Notes: generated by a model not told the origin, from the letters alone. Positions 25,526 through 35,768 are shown, numbered from the stretch's first letter. The stretch: 64,000 nt of DNA from Autumnicola sp041679265 (GCF_041679265.1 NZ_JBGFSM010000003.1:248001-312000); one strand, 5' to 3'. Made by a program: numbers and translations.

Positions 25526-27579
25526 ATGGATTTTAAAATGCAAGTTTTAGAGGGTATTCCGAATAGCATACCTGTATATAAAAAATACGCTCCAGACATC
25601 AATCATGCTCCAAAACGAAAAAAGATTTTAAATGAACAAGAAAAGAAACTCGCATTCAAAATGCTCTTAGATATTTTGAATCTAAAGACCATGCTACATT
25701 ACTTCCGGAGTTTTTAGATGAATTGAATACCTATGGAAGAATTTATATGTATAGATACCGTCCTGATTACAAAATATATGCTAGACCTATAGATGAGTAT
25801 CCGGGCAATAGTTTACAGGCCAAAGCTATTATGCATATGATTCATAACAATTTAGATCACAGAGTTGCCCAGCATCCGCATGAATTAATCACTTATGGAG
25901 GAAATGGCGCTGTATTTCAGAACTGGGCACAATATAGATTGGTAATGCAATATTTGGCTGAAATGTCTAATGAACAGACTTTAGTTATTAATTCTGGTCA
26001 TCCTTTAGGGCTTTTCCCCTCCCATTCCAATGCGCCAAGAGTGGTTGTAACAAATGGGATGGTAATTCCTAATTATTCAAAACCAGATGATTGGGAAAAA
26101 TTTAATGCCCTGGGTGTAACACAGTATGGACAAATGACAGCAGGGAGTTATATGTATATAGGACCTCAAGGAATCGTTCATGGAACTACGATTACAGTGC
26201 TAAATGGATTACGGATGGTGGCCAAAAAATTTAATTTATCAACCGGAGCAAATCTTGGAAAAGGATCTGTTTTTGTGACTTCTGGATTGGGTGGCATGAG
26301 TGGAGCTCAGCCAAAAGCAGGAAATATAGCTGGTTGCATTACGGTCTGTGCCGAGGTGAACCCTAAAGCTGTAGAAGTAAGACATTTCCAGGGATGGGTA
26401 GATGAAGTAGTAAAAGATATTAAAAGCTTGGTTTTAAAAGTAAGAAAGGCAAAACAGGAGAAGAAAATAATATCTTTTGCATATCAGGGAAATGTGGTTG
26501 AGGTATGGGAAGAATTTGATAAGGAAAACATTCATATTGATTTAGGTAGTGACCAGACCTCACTTCATAATCCTTGGTCGGGTGGATATTATCCGGTAGG
26601 CCTTTCATTCGAGGAATCAAAAGAGCTAATGTCTAATAACCCCAATAAATTTCGTGAAAAAGTACAGGAAAGTCTTTGTCGGCATGCTGAGGCAATAAAT
26701 CAACATACTAAAAAAGGAACCTACTTTTTTGATTATGGTAATGCATTTTTATTAGAAGCTTCCAGGGCTGGTGCCAAAGTTTATCAAGATAAGAATGGAA
26801 ATTTCGTTACTGCCTCAGAAGCCGTCAATATTGAAAAATTTGCATACCCAAGTTATGTACAGGATATTATGGGACCCATGTGTTTTGATTACGGGTTTGG
26901 TCCCTTCCGTTGGGTATGTGTTTCAGGTAAAGCAAAAGACCTCGAAAAAACAGATTCGATTGCTGCAGAAGTCCTTCAAAGACTTAAAAATAATGCACCT
27001 GATGAGATTCAACAGCAAATGCAGGATAATATCAAATGGATTCAGGAAGCACAAGAAAATAAGCTAGTAGTTGGTTCTCAGGCTAGAATCCTATATGCCG
27101 ATTCATTGGGAAGAATTGAAATTGCCAAAGCTTTTAACGACGCCATAGCTAAAGGAGAAATTGGGCCGGTAGTTTTGGGTCGCGATCATCATGATGTTTC
27201 GGGAACTGATTCCCCCTATCGCGAAACTTCCAATATTTATGACGGTTCTCGATTTACAGCAGATATGGCCATTCAAAATGTTATAGGTGATGCTTTTAGG
27301 GGAGCTACCTGGGTAAGTATCCATAACGGTGGAGGTGTAGGTTGGGGGGAAGTTATTAATGGAGGATTTGGTATGGTTTTAGAAGGTGACCAGGCCTCCG
27401 AAAGACGACTCCGATCGATGTTGCATTGGGATGTAAATAATGGAATTACCAGAAGATCGTGGGCTCGAAATGAAGGAGCCATAAATACCATTAGAAGAGA
27501 AATGGAAAGAGAGCCTCAATTGAAGGTTACTATTCCAAATTTAGTTGAGGAAAAGCTTTTAAAAGACATAAATATTTAA
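25526..27579 (+). pseudogene. hutU: Urocanate hydratase with a single-base frameshift
   Basis: The body (25723-27579, 618 residues) is a normal urocanase: RVAQHPHELITYGGNGAVFQ, SGHPLGLFPS, the NAD+-binding SGLGGMSGAQPKAG and HNGGGVGWGEVINGG. The first 63 codons from 25526 are in another frame. Adding one A to the four-A run at 25658-25661 restores LAFKNALRYFESKDHATLLP and joins both parts into about 684 residues, the usual length. The product converts urocanate to imidazolone propionate in the cytosol. As everything else is intact, a recent mutation or a homopolymer error is likely. Confidence 0.88.
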
Positions 27580-27614
27580 ACTTTCTTATAAGAATAGCTT
27601 TAAGTTTAAATATT
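27571..27614 (+). terminator. Possible terminator after hutU
   Basis: A perfect 13-bp AT-rich inverted repeat (AATATTTAAACTT, 27571-27583; AAGTTTAAATATT, 27602-27614) overlaps the hutU stop codon. Loop is 18 nt. The stem has only two G-C pairs and no strong T-tract follows, so its strength is doubtful. Confidence 0.4.
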
Positions 27615-27909
27615 AATAGATTCTAAAAAATATTGCAATTTGCTAGTTTATAAATCCGTGAAATGTTAGAGGAAAGAGAGTAACTTTATTAGTATTCCAA
27701 AGGAGTATTAAAAATTTGTAAATCCGCGAATAGCAATTTTCTGGAGTTTTTATAGAAACGAGAAGATATAGAGTCCTTTGGTGTTGATATTAAAATATTT
27801 ATACCGATTCATCTTTTTGATATTATAATACAAGCAGTCTAATTCATCCAAATCGAATAAATTATCTATATATTTTCGCCCGTAAAAAAGCGTCAAATAA
27901 GATCTAATT
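27580..27909. other. Gene-free convergent gap between hutU and the P1B-2 ATPase
   Basis: About 330 bp between two convergent genes. Apart from the hairpin at 27571-27614 nothing could be recognised: no frame, repeat or RNA. Confidence 0.65.
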
Positions 27910-29886
27910 TTATTTCCAGTTCATATTCTGCAAACGAATTGCGTTGAGGATAGCTAACATTGCAACTCCAACATCGGCAAATACGGCCTCCCACATTGTT
28001 GCCATTCCGAAAGCACCTAAGACCATAACGGCTATTTTAACACCAAATGCCAAAGCGATATTCTGCCACACAATTTTTCTAGTGGATCGGCCTATTTTAA
28101 TGGCCTGTGCGATTTTAGAAGGCTGGTCTGTTTGAATGATGACATCTGCAGTTTCAATAGCTACATCGCTTCCCAGACCACCCATTGCTATCCCAACATC
28201 ACTTGTTGCAAGGACGGGCGCATCGTTAATACCGTCACCTACAAAAGCAACTTTAACTCCTACCTGTTTTTTTAAAGATTCTACTTCATCGAGTTTATCT
28301 TCCGGTAACAATCCACCTATGGCCTGATCTAATCCCATTTCTCTACCAAGCTCTCCGGTAATAGAATCCTTGTCGCCAGAGAGGATTATAATTTTCGATA
28401 TTCCGGTTTTACGAATTTCTTTGATCGCTTGATGTGCATCTTCTTTCAGCTCATCAGCTATAGTGACGTAACCAGCAAAATCACCATCAATAGCCACCAA
28501 TACCACAGATTCTACAATATTATTTATTTCAGTTGGAGATATGATATCGTGGGAATCCAATAGTTCTTTATTGCCAATCAAAACAGATTTACCTGTAACT
28601 ATTCCTTTTAATCCCTTTCCTGCAACCTCACTTACTTGGGATGCTTTATAAGCTGAATTATCTTTTTTATACTCCATGATAGCCTTAGCTATAGGATGAG
28701 TTGACTGTTCCTCTATCGCCCAGAGGTATTTCATTAATTCTTCTTCCGTAATTTCAGGGCTACTTACAATTTCCTTTATTTTAAACACTCCTTTGGTGAG
28801 GGTCCCAGTTTTATCCATCACAACAGTATTTATTTTGGTCATGGTATCCAGAAAAGATGCGCCTTTAAAGAGGATTCCGTTACGAGACGCTGCACCCAAA
28901 CCTCCGAAATAACCCAATGGGATAGAAATTACGAGGGCACACGGACAGGAAATTACCAGAAAAATTAATGCCTTATAAAACCAATCCTGGAATATATAAT
29001 TATCAACAAAAAAGTAGGGTAGAAAGGTTAGGCCAATCGCAAGGAATACAACTATTGGCGTATAAACCCTGGCGAATTTTCGGATGAATAATTCTGTTTT
29101 TGACTTACGGGCTATGGCATTCTGAACCATATCCAGGATACGGGCAATTGAACTGTCCTTAAATTCCTTTGTGGTTTCAATTTGAATAACATCATTCAGA
29201 TTAATGCTTCCGGCAAATACGGTTGAGCCTTTTGCGATAGTATCTGGTTTGCTTTCCCCTGTAAGGGCCGCCGTATTTAAGGAGGCTTTATCAGATAACA
29301 GTTTTCCGTCCAATGGAACTTTCTCCCCTACCCTAACTTGAATTTTTGAACCAATTTTCACAGATTCAGGTGGCACCGAAACATAATTATTATTTTGATA
29401 CAGTAAGGCTTCATTAGGTCTTACATCCAACAAGGCCTTGATATTTCCCTTAGCTTTTTTTACAGCAGAAGCCTGGAATAGTTCACCTACCGTATAGAAT
29501 AACATTACGGCTACCCCTTCGGGGTATTGACCTATAATAAAAGCACCAATTGTAGCAATGGACATTAAAAGAAATTCTGTAAAGAAATCCCCATTTTTGA
29601 TACTTTTCCAACCTTCCTTCATCACAGGTAAACCCACGGGTAAATAGGCCACAGCATACCAGAGGATTCTGATCCAGCTGGAAAAACGGGAAAATGTTCC
29701 CAGGTAATCTAATAGAATTCCTATAATTAAAAACAGGAAGCTAAAAATAGCCGGAATGTAAACAGTAAAACTTGGTTTGTTTGCAACCAATTCTTCCTCA
29801 TTACCAGCCATACTTCCGCAACAATCTTCTGATTCCTGAATGGAACAGGAAGTTTCCTCTGAAATAACTGAATTCTTTTCTTTCAT
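27910..29886 (-). CDS. P1B-2 type Zn2+/Cd2+/Pb2+-exporting P-type ATPase
   Basis: 658 residues. Instead of an HMA domain the N-terminus has Cys motifs (TSCSIQ, EDCCGS). Seen: SCPCALVISIP near 314 (Cys-Pro-Cys of the transport site), DKTGTLTKG near 357 (phosphorylated Asp), GDGINDAPV, and FADVGVAML near 637, the Asp of the last helix that marks the Zn/Cd/Pb class. Known: exports divalent soft metals from the cytoplasm. It ends the long metal operon, 5 bp below a CDF exporter. About as long as ZntA without its N-terminal domain. Confidence 0.92.
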   Translation of the reverse strand: MKEKNSVISEETSCSIQESEDCCGSMAGNEEELVANKPSFTVYIPAIFSFLFLIIGILLDYLGTFSRFSSWIRILWYAVAYLPVGLPVMKEGWKSIKNGDFFTEFLLMSIATIGAFIIGQYPEGVAVMLFYTVGELFQASAVKKAKGNIKALLDVRPNEALLYQNNNYVSVPPESVKIGSKIQVRVGEKVPLDGKLLSDKASLNTAALTGESKPDTIAKGSTVFAGSINLNDVIQIETTKEFKDSSIARILDMVQNAIARKSKTELFIRKFARVYTPIVVFLAIGLTFLPYFFVDNYIFQDWFYKALIFLVISCPCALVISIPLGYFGGLGAASRNGILFKGASFLDTMTKINTVVMDKTGTLTKGVFKIKEIVSSPEITEEELMKYLWAIEEQSTHPIAKAIMEYKKDNSAYKASQVSEVAGKGLKGIVTGKSVLIGNKELLDSHDIISPTEINNIVESVVLVAIDGDFAGYVTIADELKEDAHQAIKEIRKTGISKIIILSGDKDSITGELGREMGLDQAIGGLLPEDKLDEVESLKKQVGVKVAFVGDGINDAPVLATSDVGIAMGGLGSDVAIETADVIIQTDQPSKIAQAIKIGRSTRKIVWQNIALAFGVKIAVMVLGAFGMATMWEAVFADVGVAMLAILNAIRLQNMNWK

Positions 29887-29891
29887 AACTT

Positions 29892-30794
29892 CTAATTAGT
29901 ATCTAATTCCTGATAAGGCTGGTATTCTTTATCTCCAAATTCTTTTTCTATCTGAATGGTAGTATGGGTTATTTTAAATTTATCGCATAGCTGATCACGG
30001 ATGTCATATAGAAATTGGTCATCATATCCTTTAGGAACCACTAAATGGGTAGAGAGGGCAGTTTCAGTTGTACTCATAGCCCATATATGTAAATCGTGAA
30101 CGTCCTCTACCCCTTTAAGGTCTGATAAAAATTCCTCAACTTCGTCAATATTAATATTTTTTGGAACCGCGTCTATCGCTATTTTAACCGAATCACGAAG
30201 AAGGCCCCAGGAACTATATAAAATAACCAGTACAATTATTAAACTTAGCGCGGGATCTATCCAGGTTAAGCCGGTGTATTTGATGGCGAGACCACCAAGC
30301 AGCACTCCCAAGGTAACCCCGGCATCAGCTGCCATATGGAGAAACGCACCCCGTATGTTTAGATCCCCTTTTTGTCCTTTCCAAAAGAGAAAGGCCGTAC
30401 CAGTATTTACTACCAGGCCAATGGCTGCAACGATCATTACAAGGTTACCTGAGATTTCAACAGGATTTTGAAACTTTTGAATCGCATCCCAGGCAATCAA
30501 CCCAGCAGCTGCAATAATAATTAGCCCATTGATCATCGAGGCCAGAATAGTCGTTTTTCGTAAACCGTACGTGTAGCGTTTAGAGGGTTTTTTTGTGGCA
30601 ATAATAATTGCAGCCCAGGCAAGTATAAGACTAAAAACATCGCTGGCATTGTGACCCGCATCCGCCAAAAGTGCTGAAGAATTTGCGACAAATCCGTAAT
30701 ATAGTTCTACTGCAACATACATGGTATTTAGGGCTATCCCTATACCAAAAGCTTTTCCGTGATTTTGTGAACTATGTGAGTGATTGTGAGCCAT
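29892..30794 (-). CDS. czcD: Cation diffusion facilitator (CzcD/ZitB-type Zn2+ exporter)
   Basis: 300 residues, six membrane helices. Seen: His-rich start (MAHNHSHSSQNHG); helix 2 ALLADAGHNASDVFSL and helix 5 HMAADAGVTLG, each with the His-x3-Asp pair that defines the zinc site; and a C-terminal cytoplasmic domain with VEDVHDLHIWAMS and LSTHLVV. Known: a proton antiporter moving Zn2+ (also Cd2+, Co2+) to the periplasm. It lies between the SpoIIAA-like gene and the P1B-2 ATPase with gaps of 4-5 bp, so the two exporters are co-expressed. Confidence 0.93.
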   Translation of the reverse strand: MAHNHSHSSQNHGKAFGIGIALNTMYVAVELYYGFVANSSALLADAGHNASDVFSLILAWAAIIIATKKPSKRYTYGLRKTTILASMINGLIIIAAAGLIAWDAIQKFQNPVEISGNLVMIVAAIGLVVNTGTAFLFWKGQKGDLNIRGAFLHMAADAGVTLGVLLGGLAIKYTGLTWIDPALSLIIVLVILYSSWGLLRDSVKIAIDAVPKNINIDEVEEFLSDLKGVEDVHDLHIWAMSTTETALSTHLVVPKGYDDQFLYDIRDQLCDKFKITHTTIQIEKEFGDKEYQPYQELDTN

Positions 30795-30798
30795 AGAA

Positions 30799-31155
30799 TT
30801 ATTTTTTTATCCAGTCTTTCGCCCTTTCATTGTCTTCTAAATCAAAATATTTTATATCTGCATTCGTAAATGGTTTCATAAATTGGCTTATCCAATCCTG
30901 CCATTTTTTATCTCCAACCATCGCAATTTTCTCATAATCTTTTGCGTGGATTGTATCCATTTTCAGGTCTTCCCATAATCCGGGAAAATCCCAGCCCGTA
31001 AATTTCTCCATCTCAAAATACCAACGAACCTTTATTCCCTTGTCCAGTATATTGTGAACCAGTGGATGTATTTTTTCAATATCTTCCTTTCTTAGTTTGC
31101 CGGAAGCTTTTGTGGCAAGAATATTTTTTCCTTGTAACTCGATTATTTGTAACAT
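30799..31155 (-). CDS. SpoIIAA-like (STAS-superfamily) protein
   Basis: 118 residues, cytoplasmic. Seen: ILATKASGKLRKEDIEKIHP, then VRWYFEMEKFTGWDF and KIAMVGDKKWQDWISQFM with PFTNADIKYFD, the pattern of the SpoIIAA-like family (related to STAS anti-sigma antagonists). No known metal ligand set. A second, stop-interrupted member at 35769-36122 is next to the other P-type ATPase, so the family seems to pair with exporters here. A regulatory or scaffold role is inference. Confidence 0.82.
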   Translation of the reverse strand: MLQIIELQGKNILATKASGKLRKEDIEKIHPLVHNILDKGIKVRWYFEMEKFTGWDFPGLWEDLKMDTIHAKDYEKIAMVGDKKWQDWISQFMKPFTNADIKYFDLEDNERAKDWIKK

Positions 31156-31178
31156 TTTATATCGTTTTTAATTAATTA

Positions 31179-31355
31179 TTAACCCTCTAAATCGTAAAAC
31201 CACTCTTCAGCCCTGGGAATAGCCTCTGATATAGCTTTTTCCTTTGAGTAATTTTTCTCCTCAACTAATTGCCTGGCAATTTTCAATGCTTTCTTTTTAA
31301 TGGCCGGATTCAGGGAATCAAGCTCAGTTTTGAAATCTTCAAACATCCAGTCCAT
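31179..31355 (-). CDS. Small uncharacterised protein
   Basis: 58 codons from ATG at 31355: MDWMFEDFKTELDSLNPAIK, then alternating Lys/Glu helix segments (QLVEEKNYSKEKAISEAIPR) and end AEEWFYDLEG. No membrane segment, no Cys. It fills the gap between the APC permease (10 bp above) and the SpoIIAA-like gene (23 bp below) in the same direction. Composition and tight placement support a real gene; no family recognised. Confidence 0.6.
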   Translation of the reverse strand: MDWMFEDFKTELDSLNPAIKKKALKIARQLVEEKNYSKEKAISEAIPRAEEWFYDLEG

Positions 31356-31365
31356 ATTAAAATTT

Positions 31366-32682
31366 TTAATGGTTAAACAATTTTTTTTCCTTTTCCGGGT
31401 CTATATCTTTTTTTTCCCTTTTATCTAAAAAATAATCTAGCACTATGCCCACCACTATGGCTCCTACAAAGGCTGCATATACCTGCCATTCATATTGAAC
31501 CACCAATGCTAGGCTAATAATTATGGCAAGAATGGGAAGGATGGGAACTTTCCCTATTGATAATGGAACCTTGAATGGCCTTTTTTCATTTGGAGATTTA
31601 AAACGTAATATGATGAGAGCCACATTAACGGCAACAAAAACAAGCAAAGCTCCCAGCGAAGACATGCCGGCAACGATCTTTATATCTCCCAAAAGCAGAA
31701 ATCCGGCTACAGCGACCATTACAATTAGAGTAGTTGCCCAGGGTACTTTTTGAGCATTAGTTTTGGTCATAAATTTGGGCAGCTCTCCAGCACTTGCCAT
31801 CCCAAACAGTAATCGACTTATAGAAATGATACCACTAAAAGCGGCATTTGCTGTAGCAAATAAGGCTGCAATACCCAAGGCAACCGGTAACCAGTTATTT
31901 AGGTTAGATGCGGCTAACGACAATGGCGAATCAACACCTGCGAGTTTTGAAGGATCGCTTATATTAAGTACAGTAAATGAAATAAGCAAATAGATAATCG
32001 TTGTAAAAAGCATTGTCAATAAAAAAGCCTTTGGAATAGTTCTGCCCGGATTTTTTACTTCAGAGCCTAAGGCCGCCATATGCTCGAACCCAGTATAAAC
32101 AAAAAACAGGGTTGCAGTAGCCGCAATAGTATTTGAAAAGGATTCAATCTTAAAAAATTCAGCTTTAGGCGGTCCGGTTTCTGCTAATCCTATCGCTATA
32201 AGTATAAAAAGGCCTAAAAGTTGAATACTGACCATTATAATATTTGCCGTGGAAGATTTTTTAATCCCGGTAATACTTATGAGCGCAAGAACCACTAATG
32301 CCCCATAACTAACCAGTAAAGCCGGAATATTTAAAAAGACATTTAAATAACCTGAAAATGCCAGCAATACAGCTGCAATCGTGGCAGAGCTGTGAAAAGC
32401 TATTGTCCAACCTGTTAGGAAGGAAGGAATATCTATTTTAGGAAAGGCTTTACGGACGAAAATGAATTCAGCCCCAGCATTGGGGTAGGTGGAGGATAAT
32501 TCTGCATAGGAAAGTGCTGAAAAACTGGCCGCCACCGCAGCCAAAATAAAACTTAACCATAGATCGTAACCGGCTTGGCCGGCTGCAGCACCAATTACAG
32601 TATAAATCCCGGCGCCTACAATGGTACCCACGCCGTAGAAGGTTAGGCGAAGTGTACCCAATGATTTTTTTAGTTCTGCCAT
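31366..32682 (-). CDS. APC-superfamily amino-acid permease
   Basis: 438 residues, about twelve membrane helices. Seen: the helix-1 motif GVGTIVGAGIYTVIGAAAGQ (about 17-36) with the unwound GxG of APC transporters, YAELSSTYPNAGAEF near 60, and a hydrophilic C-terminus (REKKDIDPEKEK). Known: imports or exchanges amino acids or amines. It sits in the metal operon between Fur-1 and the small protein. Inference: supplies a metal-binding amino acid such as His or Cys, or is a passenger. Substrate unknown. Confidence 0.85.
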   Translation of the reverse strand: MAELKKSLGTLRLTFYGVGTIVGAGIYTVIGAAAGQAGYDLWLSFILAAVAASFSALSYAELSSTYPNAGAEFIFVRKAFPKIDIPSFLTGWTIAFHSSATIAAVLLAFSGYLNVFLNIPALLVSYGALVVLALISITGIKKSSTANIIMVSIQLLGLFILIAIGLAETGPPKAEFFKIESFSNTIAATATLFFVYTGFEHMAALGSEVKNPGRTIPKAFLLTMLFTTIIYLLISFTVLNISDPSKLAGVDSPLSLAASNLNNWLPVALGIAALFATANAAFSGIISISRLLFGMASAGELPKFMTKTNAQKVPWATTLIVMVAVAGFLLLGDIKIVAGMSSLGALLVFVAVNVALIILRFKSPNEKRPFKVPLSIGKVPILPILAIIISLALVVQYEWQVYAAFVGAIVVGIVLDYFLDKREKKDIDPEKEKKLFNH

Positions 32683-32741
32683 AATATTTTTTAAGTTAGA
32701 GAGGGTCCCCTAAGCTGTATAGGTTCAGAATTCTAGAACAC

Positions 32742-33182
32742 TCACCTGTTATTTTTTTTGCATTTTTCACATATCCCTTTTAATACTAGATTCACATCAC
32801 ACACTTCATAAATGTCCGGCAAACTTTCTTCCGATATTTTGTTCGGTAAACAGATTGTTTTTCTACAGTCTGTACAATAAAAATGCATATGTAAATCTGT
32901 ACCATATTTATTTCTGGCATTTTCATCAGAAATCGCATATTTTGCTACTCCAGTCCCATCATTAATCTGATGAATCAGGCCTTTATCCTCAAAAATCTTG
33001 AGATTACGATAAAAAGTCGTTCTGTTTGCTGTTTTATTGGTTTCACTCCTTTGTACAAAAGCCTTTTTCAAATCGGAAAATGACACGGCACTTTGCTTCC
33101 TTTTCAGAAACTTGTAAATTTTTAACCTCATTTGAGTAGGCTTAATCTCGTGATTTGATAATATCTTTTCCGTTTTGGTCAT
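32742..33182 (-). CDS. Fur-family metalloregulator 1 (Zur/Fur-like)
   Basis: 146 residues. N-terminal winged helix (1-85) with KPTQMRLKIYKFLKR and SETNKTANRTTFYRNLKIF; hinge HQINDGTGVAKYAI; metal-binding part with LHMHFYCTDCRKTICL and the late KGICEKCKKNN, two C-x-x-C pairs forming the structural zinc site. Known: Fur proteins repress uptake or activate efflux depending on bound Fe/Zn. It is 47 bp below the P1B-4 ATPase. It resembles Fur-2 (36141) in layout but differs clearly in sequence. Confidence 0.9.
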   Translation of the reverse strand: MTKTEKILSNHEIKPTQMRLKIYKFLKRKQSAVSFSDLKKAFVQRSETNKTANRTTFYRNLKIFEDKGLIHQINDGTGVAKYAISDENARNKYGTDLHMHFYCTDCRKTICLPNKISEESLPDIYEVCDVNLVLKGICEKCKKNNR

Positions 33183-33229
33183 GGCAATTTCATTTCAAAA
33201 ACAAAATCTTGTAAATCATCTTTTTAATC

Positions 33230-35764
33230 CTATTTTTTATAAGCTAAAAGCCTTAAAGCGTTAAAAACTACCAAGAGTGTGGAGCCTTCGTGAATAACTA
33301 CCGCAATACCTATATTCGCAAAACCAAAGATGGTAGCTGGTATAAGTAAGGCTACAATACCCAGGCTTACCCAAAGATTCTGCTTGATAATGGACTTTGC
33401 TTTTCTACTCAATCCAATTGCAAATGGCAGGGTTTCGAGTTTATCGGCCATAAGTGCTATATCTGCCGTTTCCAGGGCAACATCACTTCCTGCTGCTCCC
33501 ATTGCAATACCTACGGTACTATTTGCCATAGCAGGAGCATCATTTACCCCATCACCTATCATCGCCACTTTGCTTTCCTTCTCTTTTAATTTTTTTATTG
33601 CATCTACTTTTTCTTCCGGTAACAGACTTCCCCAGGCATCGGTTATTCCTATTTCTTTTGCCACAGCATCTGCAACTTTTTGATTATCCCCTGTTAGCAT
33701 TATCATACGTTTAATGCCAATTTCCTTTAATTGTTGCAGTGTAGATTTGGCAGCTTCACGTGGGGTATCCATCAATGCAATGATGCCGATATAGTCCTTG
33801 TTCTTTCTTATAAGCATCGTAGTGTTTCCCCCACTTTCGAGCCCTTTTACTTTAGTGGATATATCTTCTGACGGTTTTTCATCATCAAGGTCATCGTATA
33901 GGTCAAGATTACCAATATAGATTTTATCATTTCCCAGGGAGGCTTTGATACCTTTTCCCAGGACAGCTTCCAGATCGGAAGCATTTGGTATTTCGGCACC
34001 TTTCAGTCGCACTTTTCCATCCCTTACCACGGCTTTGGCCAAAGGATGGTCGCTCAGGTTTTCAACAGCAATGGCTATCTTTAAAAGTTCATTTTCTTCA
34101 ATATCACCCAATGGTACTACTTCGGTAAGTTTAGGCTTACCCTCTGTTAGAGTACCTGTCTTATCAAAGGCTAAAGCCGTTAATTCTCCAAGATCTTCCA
34201 ATGGACGACCACCTTTAATTAGCACTCCACCTTTTGCTGCCCTTGCCACACCACTTAAAACGGCACTTGGGGTTGAAATTGCCAGGGCACAGGGACTTGC
34301 AGCTACCAATACTGCCATCGCCCGGTAAAAACTAGCACTAAATGGTTCATCAATGACCAGAAAAGCAAAAAGCAGGATACCGACCAATATCAGTACAGAT
34401 GGTACAAAGTATTTTTCAAATTTATCAGTCAAGAGCTGAGTTGGAGATTTCTGGGTCTGTGCCTCGTTGACGAGTTTGACCAGTCGGGACAGGGTAGAGT
34501 CTTTGGCTTCTTTTATTACCTTTATTTCCAAGGTATTATTACCATTGATCGTACCGGCGAATACCCGGTTTTCATCCTTGATTTCATCGTCTTCAGAATA
34601 GTCCCTGTTTTTATCTTCTACGGGAATCTTATCAACGGGAACACTCTCCCCGGTAATTGGGGCCTGGTTTACGCTGCTTTTTCCGTTGACCACCACACCG
34701 TCTGCAGATATTTTACTATTGGGTTTAACCACGATGGTATCGCCAATACTCAATTCCTCAATTCCAACTTCTTCGGTTTTACCCTCTTTTTTGAGTAATG
34801 CCGTTTTGGGTGCTAGGTCTGCAAGCGCGGCAATAGATTTTCTAGCTTTATTCATTGCATAGTGCTCCAGGGCATGTCCCAGACTAAATAGAAATAATAA
34901 TAAAGCTCCTTCTGCCCATTCTCCCAGGATGGCAGCTCCAACAGCAGCTACCAACATTAAAAAATCAATTTCGAAACCTCCTTTTGCCACAGTTTCAATA
35001 GCTTCTTTCGCAGTAAAATAACCCCCAAAGAAATAAGCCCCTATGTATAAAGATAAACTAACCCAATCAGGTATAGTCTCCACAAAAGAAAGTCCAAAAC
35101 CAATTCCTAAAAGTACACCGCAAATAATTGCAAAGATAAGTTCAGTGTTTTTCCCAAAAACTCCTCCATGGGCATGGGAATGATCTTCTCCGGCAGCGTG
35201 ACCATCACCCTCTTTGTGATCATGGTTCGCTGCGGAACTTTGTTTCACTTTATCTTCCTTTTTTGAGCTTCCGCGATTTTTTTGGGATGCTTCGGCGTAA
35301 TCATTTTCGTTTGAGGAACTTCGCTGAACCTTAAGATCTTCCTTCTCAATTTGGTTACTTATATCATCAAAATTTGTTTCTTTTTTATTGAACTCAAGCC
35401 TTATTAATCCTGAAGCAGAAACAGAAGCCTCCAATATCCCGCTAACTGCCAGAAGGTTTCTCTCTATGTTTCGAGCATGGCGGGTATGCCTCAGCCCTTC
35501 TACTTCCAGTAGCAAATGACCGTATTTCTCTGTAATGGCAGCGCCGGTGTGTTCAGCCAAAGATTGTATGCGGCCTATCGAGATTATGTCAGGATCATAG
35601 TGAAAGCATAATTGTGGGACTTCATCTGGCTCTTTATCGGAAATATGAACTTTCTCTACCCCATTTTCTGCCTCTAACTCTTTAATAAGTCTATTTACAC
35701 AAGAATCTTTCTCATTAGGTACCTGAGGTAATAGCACCGGAATTTTTATTTGTAGTTTTTTCAT
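33230..35764 (-). CDS. P1B-4 type (SPC) metal P-type ATPase with His-rich linker
   Basis: 844 residues. Two degenerate HMA-like repeats without Cys pairs (about 1-150), a His-rich linker near 175-200 (DHKEGDGHAAGEDHSHAHGG), then the pump: AASPCALAIST with Ser-Pro-Cys in place of Cys-Pro-Cys near 491-493, DKTGTLTEG near 533, GDGVNDAPAM, and VVIHEGSTLLVV near 825. SPC together with HEGST/HEGGT defines class P1B-4, whose members export Co2+, Fe2+ or Zn2+. Flanked by Fur-1 and a broken SpoIIAA-like gene. The His linker could buffer the metal. Confidence 0.9.
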   Translation of the reverse strand: MKKLQIKIPVLLPQVPNEKDSCVNRLIKELEAENGVEKVHISDKEPDEVPQLCFHYDPDIISIGRIQSLAEHTGAAITEKYGHLLLEVEGLRHTRHARNIERNLLAVSGILEASVSASGLIRLEFNKKETNFDDISNQIEKEDLKVQRSSSNENDYAEASQKNRGSSKKEDKVKQSSAANHDHKEGDGHAAGEDHSHAHGGVFGKNTELIFAIICGVLLGIGFGLSFVETIPDWVSLSLYIGAYFFGGYFTAKEAIETVAKGGFEIDFLMLVAAVGAAILGEWAEGALLLFLFSLGHALEHYAMNKARKSIAALADLAPKTALLKKEGKTEEVGIEELSIGDTIVVKPNSKISADGVVVNGKSSVNQAPITGESVPVDKIPVEDKNRDYSEDDEIKDENRVFAGTINGNNTLEIKVIKEAKDSTLSRLVKLVNEAQTQKSPTQLLTDKFEKYFVPSVLILVGILLFAFLVIDEPFSASFYRAMAVLVAASPCALAISTPSAVLSGVARAAKGGVLIKGGRPLEDLGELTALAFDKTGTLTEGKPKLTEVVPLGDIEENELLKIAIAVENLSDHPLAKAVVRDGKVRLKGAEIPNASDLEAVLGKGIKASLGNDKIYIGNLDLYDDLDDEKPSEDISTKVKGLESGGNTTMLIRKNKDYIGIIALMDTPREAAKSTLQQLKEIGIKRMIMLTGDNQKVADAVAKEIGITDAWGSLLPEEKVDAIKKLKEKESKVAMIGDGVNDAPAMANSTVGIAMGAAGSDVALETADIALMADKLETLPFAIGLSRKAKSIIKQNLWVSLGIVALLIPATIFGFANIGIAVVIHEGSTLLVVFNALRLLAYKK

Positions 35765-35768
35765 AATG

